Source: Geopsychrobacter electrodiphilus DSM 16401 (lineage in GTDB: Bacteria; Desulfobacterota; Desulfuromonadia; Desulfuromonadales; Geopsychrobacteraceae). Taken from it: 64,000 nucleotides of DNA. Under the pieces are notes generated by a model. The model saw nothing but the letters and a program-made list of their open reading frames with translations, was not told where the DNA came from and searched no databases. Shown here in pieces: positions 60,558 through 64,000 of this stretch; within the stretch, counting starts at the first letter, position 1, and the number at the start of each line of letters is the position of its first letter. The stretch is taken from positions 992,001-1,056,000 of the forward strand of contig NZ_ARWE01000001.1 in assembly GCF_000384395.1 (NCBI RefSeq), given 5' to 3'. The position numbers and the translations under genes were made by a program.

Positions 60558-62972
60558 TTATTCAATAACTTTTTTGACCACCGGTTTAGCGGTGCGGCGC
60601 CTTGGTTTCACTTCGACCAACGATGCCCCTTCTTGCGCTGCGCTACTGACGGTTTCTTCGGCTTTTTTGGGTGCTGTTTTGCGTCTGCGAGGCTTGGGCT
60701 TCTCTTCAGCTGGAAGCGGAGTTTTATCCGGAATCACTGTTGACACGCCGTCGGACTTTTTAGCCGCTGGTCTACGCCCAGTGCGTTTCGGTTTCTCTGG
60801 AGTCGGAGTTTCGGCATCGACAGAAACTACAGGCGCCGCAGCCGCCCTCTTTTTTGCTGCGGGCCTGCGTGTGCGACCTTTGGCCGGAGGTGCTACAGCT
60901 GCTGCCGCTGTTTCGGTCAGGGGGGTGGAAGTAACCGTTTCGGGGCTTACAGGCGCTTCTGCTGGAATGGCAGCCGGCTCGTTTTTGGCCCCGGATCTAC
61001 GTCGGCGCTTCGGTTTCTCTTCCAGCGGAGGGGTTACTATCACAGGGGCGACAGTCGCCTCCTGTTCGATTGGTGCGGCGGTTTCGGTAGCAACTACTTT
61101 AAGGTCATCTTCAACTTTTCGGGCTGCGGGTTTGCGGCCTCGGCGCTTCGGCCTGGATTCGTCTACAGGGACTGGAGCTGCCTCTGAGATGATGACTGGC
61201 GTCGTTGTTTCATCCTGGTCTGGCCGGGTTGTTGTCTCTTCGGTCTGCTGATCTGCCGGTGCAGGATCGGCTCCTCCGCTCCGCCGTTTCCGCCTTCTCC
61301 GCCGCCGGCGTTTGCCTGTGGGACTCTCTCCCGCAGTTTCAATTTCGGGAGTGGCTTCTGCTACAGTTACATCCGCTGCAATTTCAGGAGGGGCAGAGGG
61401 CTCTTCCTTTTCGGGGGTATTCGCTGCGGCAAGGGCTTTTTCAATCCCCTCGGAGTGAGAGACGGGCGCCTGCTCATCATCATCGAACTGTGCTTTTTCC
61501 CGCTTCAACAGTTCAAGTTCCACCTGCTCTGGTATTGCGTCGAGACTTGCCAAAATCTGAATCTTCAGGTCGAAGCGTTTTTCCAGATCCGTCAGGGCCT
61601 GGCGCCGTTCGTTGTGCAGGTAGTTGGCGACATCAAGGGGGATAGTGGCCTTGATTGTTCCGATCTGTCCTTTTGATACTGCAGCATGCAACTGGCGCAA
61701 CAGAGCAACCGCCTGAGCCTCGGGAGATTTGACTCGGCCCTTGCCGTGGCAATGGGGACAGTCCAGATAGGCGCCAACCGACAGGGTCGGGCGGATCCGC
61801 TGACGCGAGAGTTCGAGCAGGCCGAACTGACTGATTTTACCGAGGGTGATGCGGGCCTTGTCGTCTTTGACGCTCTCTTTTAAGGTTTGTTCAACCTCGC
61901 GCACTTTTTTGCGATCACGCATGTCGATAAAATCGATGACGATCAAACCACCCAGGTCGCGCAGTCGTAACTGACGGCCGATTTCGGCTGCGGCTTCGAT
62001 GTTGGAGCGTGCTGCTGTTGCTTCGATCCCTTTTTCTCCGCCCATGCGGCCGGAGTTGACGTCGATCGCGACCAGGGCTTCGGTCTGGTCGATTACGATC
62101 GACCCCCCTGAGGGGAGTGAAACCTGATTGCGGGCCAAGGATTCGATCTGTTCCTCAATCTGGTAACGTGAGAAGAGCGGACGTTTTTCGCGATGCTGCT
62201 TCACCAGGTTCAGTTGATCCGGCATCACAAGGGAGAAGAAATCCCGGGCCTGCTGGTAGACCTGAGAGTCATCGATCATCACCTCATCCATATCGGTCGA
62301 GAAATAATCCCGGATACTGCGGATAACGATATCCGATTCCTGATAGAGCTGGGCCGGGGCCTTGGCCTTCTCCTTGCGCGCGAGGATCCCTTTGTAGAGA
62401 CTTACCAGGTAGTTGAAGTCGCGTTTCAGCTCGACCTCTTCCTTGCCTATGCCTGCGGTACGTACGATGTAGCCCATTTCGTCAGGCAGGTTAAGTTGCG
62501 CCATGGTCTTTTTGAGGGTTTTGCGTTCCTTTTCATCCTCGATTTTGCGTGAGACCCCTTTGGTGCTGCTGTCGGGCATGAGCACCATGTAGCGTCCGGG
62601 GAGCGAGAGGAAGGTGGTGAGGGCCGCACCTTTGGTACCGCGCTCACCCTTGACCACCTGGACCAGAATTTCCTGGCCGCGATGGAGTATCTCGCTGATG
62701 CGCGGGTATTCTTTGGAGTCGGATTTGCGGGCGGGGTGAAGATCAGGGTGAATTTCACCTGTTTGCAGAAAACCGTGTTTTTCGGCGCCATAATCGACAA
62801 AGGCGGCCTGCAGGCCAGGCTCAACCCGGACGACAACCGCCTTGTAGATGTTTCCTTTAGTTTGCAGCTGGCCAGCGATCTCGATATCGAGCTCGCTGAG
62901 AATTCCGTCGACCACAATCGCAACCCGGTTTTCTTCCGGGTGCGATGCGTTGATCAGCATCTTCTTGCTCAT
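60558..62972 (-). CDS. rne: Ribonuclease E/G with long basic C-terminal tail
   Basis: Endoribonuclease of 804 residues that processes rRNA and tRNA and starts mRNA decay. The N-terminal catalytic half has the S1 domain (about 38-118, KGNIYKAVVVRVEPGLQAAFVDYG), the DNase I-like site with Asp in VAIDVNSGRMG and VIDFIDMRDRKK, and a Zn-link-type CPHCHGKG. After about residue 500 the protein becomes low-complexity: acidic/proline stretches alternating with basic blocks (KRRRRRRRKRRSGG, then about six KPKRRxxR-type or RPAAKK-type motifs) that look RNA-binding. ATG 62972 follows GAGAGG; 19 upstream codons are leader. Preceded by a structured leader. Confidence 0.92.
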   Translation of the reverse strand: MSKKMLINASHPEENRVAIVVDGILSELDIEIAGQLQTKGNIYKAVVVRVEPGLQAAFVDYGAEKHGFLQTGEIHPDLHPARKSDSKEYPRISEILHRGQEILVQVVKGERGTKGAALTTFLSLPGRYMVLMPDSSTKGVSRKIEDEKERKTLKKTMAQLNLPDEMGYIVRTAGIGKEEVELKRDFNYLVSLYKGILARKEKAKAPAQLYQESDIVIRSIRDYFSTDMDEVMIDDSQVYQQARDFFSLVMPDQLNLVKQHREKRPLFSRYQIEEQIESLARNQVSLPSGGSIVIDQTEALVAIDVNSGRMGGEKGIEATAARSNIEAAAEIGRQLRLRDLGGLIVIDFIDMRDRKKVREVEQTLKESVKDDKARITLGKISQFGLLELSRQRIRPTLSVGAYLDCPHCHGKGRVKSPEAQAVALLRQLHAAVSKGQIGTIKATIPLDVANYLHNERRQALTDLEKRFDLKIQILASLDAIPEQVELELLKREKAQFDDDEQAPVSHSEGIEKALAAANTPEKEEPSAPPEIAADVTVAEATPEIETAGESPTGKRRRRRRRKRRSGGADPAPADQQTEETTTRPDQDETTTPVIISEAAPVPVDESRPKRRGRKPAARKVEDDLKVVATETAAPIEQEATVAPVIVTPPLEEKPKRRRRSGAKNEPAAIPAEAPVSPETVTSTPLTETAAAAVAPPAKGRTRRPAAKKRAAAAPVVSVDAETPTPEKPKRTGRRPAAKKSDGVSTVIPDKTPLPAEEKPKPRRRKTAPKKAEETVSSAAQEGASLVEVKPRRRTAKPVVKKVIE

Positions 62973-63195
62973 GATATAAACCTCTCTTGGTACCCCCAGT
63001 ACCAGACCTGCAATCCACGCAAGGACCACACCGTAAGTTCATACGGGGTCCGCCGTGCATGTTGCGAGGTCTAAATGTGGTGTCTCCCTTGACCGGGAGA
63101 GGGCCCCGAAATGGGGCGGTAACCGGCAACCTCAACGCCTGGGGACAGCGGAGGTCGATCCGGTAAAACTCGTGTCGCGTAAGTGGCGACTATAA
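62973..63195 (-). promoter_or_regulatory. Structured 5' leader of the RNase E/G gene
   Basis: At least four hairpins lie in the roughly 210 bases upstream of rne: 63023-63051 (GGACC/GGTCC with inner CCGTA/TACGG), 63082-63099 (TCTCCC/GGGAGA), 63102-63116 (GCCCC/GGGGC) and 63173-63189 (GTCGC/GCGAC). A possible -10 (TATAGT, minus strand) is at 63188-63193. E. coli rne is autoregulated through its structured leader; a similar role is inferred here, without sequence similarity. Confidence 0.5.
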
Positions 63196-63480
63196 CAGAA
63201 AGTTATAAGAAAGCTACACAAAACATCAGGTGGCCCTTTGCCTTTGCGGGGGCGTTGCGTTGCGAACCGACCTCTAAAAAGGGATTGAAATGACTTAGGC
63301 TATTTCACAAGCGAGATAGTGTGGAATATTCGACATTTTGATGTATCATATTCTACATGAGACGATTAACATATCTTTATTTTTTATGCTAAGCGATTGG
63401 AATATAAGAACAAATATGCTTGGTATGAGTTTTGATACAAGTGACAGGATGCTATTAACCCGATTATGGAGTTTTGCGCC
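63196..63480. promoter_or_regulatory. AT-rich region upstream of the TolC-family gene
   Basis: No gene is visible. The stretch 63290-63470 is clearly richer in A and T than the rest of the window. An inverted repeat TGTGGAATAT (63320-63329) N18 ATATTCTACA (63348-63357) with one mismatch could be an operator. No convincing -35/-10 pair was fixed. Confidence 0.4.
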
Positions 63481-64000
63481 ATGAAGTTGTTGTTATCATT
63501 GATCGTTCTTTTGTGCAGCCTGTCTATTGCCCTGCCGGTGTTTGCTGGTATGCCGGTGGATTCTGAGCTGCTTTCTTCCCTTCTTGCAGAAGCTGAAATC
63601 CATAATCCGGCATTGCAGTCAGCACGTGAGGCTCTGGATGTGGCGGCCTCCCAGATTGATCAGGTTTCAGCTCTGCCAGATCCGATGCTGTCGATCAGCC
63701 TGATGAATTACCCAATAGATACGTTGCGTAACGATAAAACGGCGATGACCGGTAATGACTTCAAGTTGTCGCAGATGTTTCCCTTCCCCGGAAAACTTGC
63801 CACCAAGAAAGAGCTTGCCCATCAGCACGAACTCTGGGCAAAAGCAAAATATGAAGATCTGGTGTTGCAGGTTCGCCAGCAGATTCGAGACACCTGGTTC
63901 AAATTGAGCTTTCAACGTCAGGCAATTGGCCTGATACAAACCAATATGAAGCTGATGGATGACTTTATCCGGCTGACCGAAGCGCGTTATCAGGTCGGCA
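63481..64000 (+). CDS. TolC-family outer-membrane efflux protein, N-terminal part (3' truncated by window edge)
   Basis: The first 173 codons are present; the frame runs off the window. The signal peptide (MKLLLSLIVLLCSLSIALPVFA, cleavage near residue 22) is followed by LLAEAEIHNPALQSAREALDVAASQ, typical of the first TolC helix, SALPDPMLSISLMNYP and FPFPGKLATKKELAHQHE, which is characteristic of CusC/CzcC-like outer-membrane factors of heavy-metal RND systems. RND and adaptor genes would be expected just beyond the window. ATG 63481 follows TGGAG. Confidence 0.88.
   Translation, partial: MKLLLSLIVLLCSLSIALPVFAGMPVDSELLSSLLAEAEIHNPALQSAREALDVAASQIDQVSALPDPMLSISLMNYPIDTLRNDKTAMTGNDFKLSQMFPFPGKLATKKELAHQHELWAKAKYEDLVLQVRQQIRDTWFKLSFQRQAIGLIQTNMKLMDDFIRLTEARYQVG

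Noticed and set aside
60574-61251. Open frame of 225 codons opposite the RNase E/G tail
   Set aside because: Its Ala/Gly/Ser/Val-rich product mirrors the repetitive basic tail on the other strand; no ribosome site or domain.

Overview
The window reads as a chromosome segment of a Gram-negative, anaerobe-like deltaproteobacterium, most likely of the Desulfuromonadales (Geobacter/Desulfuromonas/Geopsychrobacter-like). The taxonomy is inferred from gene content and gene order: a full dcw cluster, a mitochondrial-type citrate synthase of the kind known from Geobacteraceae, a dusB-ntrB-ntrC operon, PilT, TRAP uptake and MurE with the meso-diaminopimelate signature. No species-level claim is possible from this alone. 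Base composition is even (roughly mid-50s % GC by eye). I see no insertion sequence, phage, CRISPR array, tRNA or rRNA.

Layout. (a) 1-12.5 kb holds housekeeping genes: the end of a YraN-type protein, NAD synthase and RsmI, then a small surface-repeat protein, a secreted glutaredoxin, a GFA/CENP-V protein, an EEP-family hydrolase, a DMT exporter, uridine phosphorylase, a DUF2058 protein, a cysteine-cluster protein, acylphosphatase with LigA, and a CNNM/CorC-type protein. (b) 12.6-30.5 kb is one uninterrupted division and cell-wall operon: mraZ, rsmH, ftsL, ftsI, murE, murF, mraY, murD, ftsW, murG, murC, murB, ddl, ftsQ, ftsA, ftsZ. Many of its genes overlap by four bases. A sigma-70-like promoter followed by three 10-bp-phased repeats, probably MraZ boxes, sits at its head, and a strong terminator sits at its end. 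(c) 30.8-36.7 kb has a radical SAM protein, a second DMT exporter, and a TRAP transporter whose binding protein converges on its own permease genes across a 27-bp perfect inverted repeat. (d) 37-41.6 kb is the rpsF-rpsR-DUF2232-rplI-dnaB ribosome/replication cluster plus a lipid A-type acyltransferase. (e) 41.7-48.5 kb has pilT with a coupled tandem-domain protein, the opposed dusB-ntrB-ntrC operon, and citrate synthase. (f) 48.6-64 kb has a methyltransferase, a putative metal permease, an unknown soluble protein, an RlmI-type methyltransferase, an unannotated 59-residue membrane protein, FabI, an N-terminally extended HflX, an MltD-like LysM transglycosylase coupled to a UbiV/U32-like protein, a TPR protein, an Smr protein, an RluA-type synthase, RNase E/G with a long basic tail, and the start of a TolC-family gene.

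How it fits together: the centre builds and divides the cell (peptidoglycan precursor synthesis, lipid II export and use, Z-ring). The flanks supply NAD, DNA ligation, ribosome maturation, nitrogen control, carbon entry to the TCA cycle and keto-acid-type uptake. No obvious large novel system is visible. The least ordinary items are the JAMM/JAB-like N-terminal domain on HflX, the lone UbiV-like protein coupled to a murein transglycosylase, the PilT-coupled duplicated-domain protein, the structured leader of RNase E/G, and the convergent TRAP locus with its very long hairpin.
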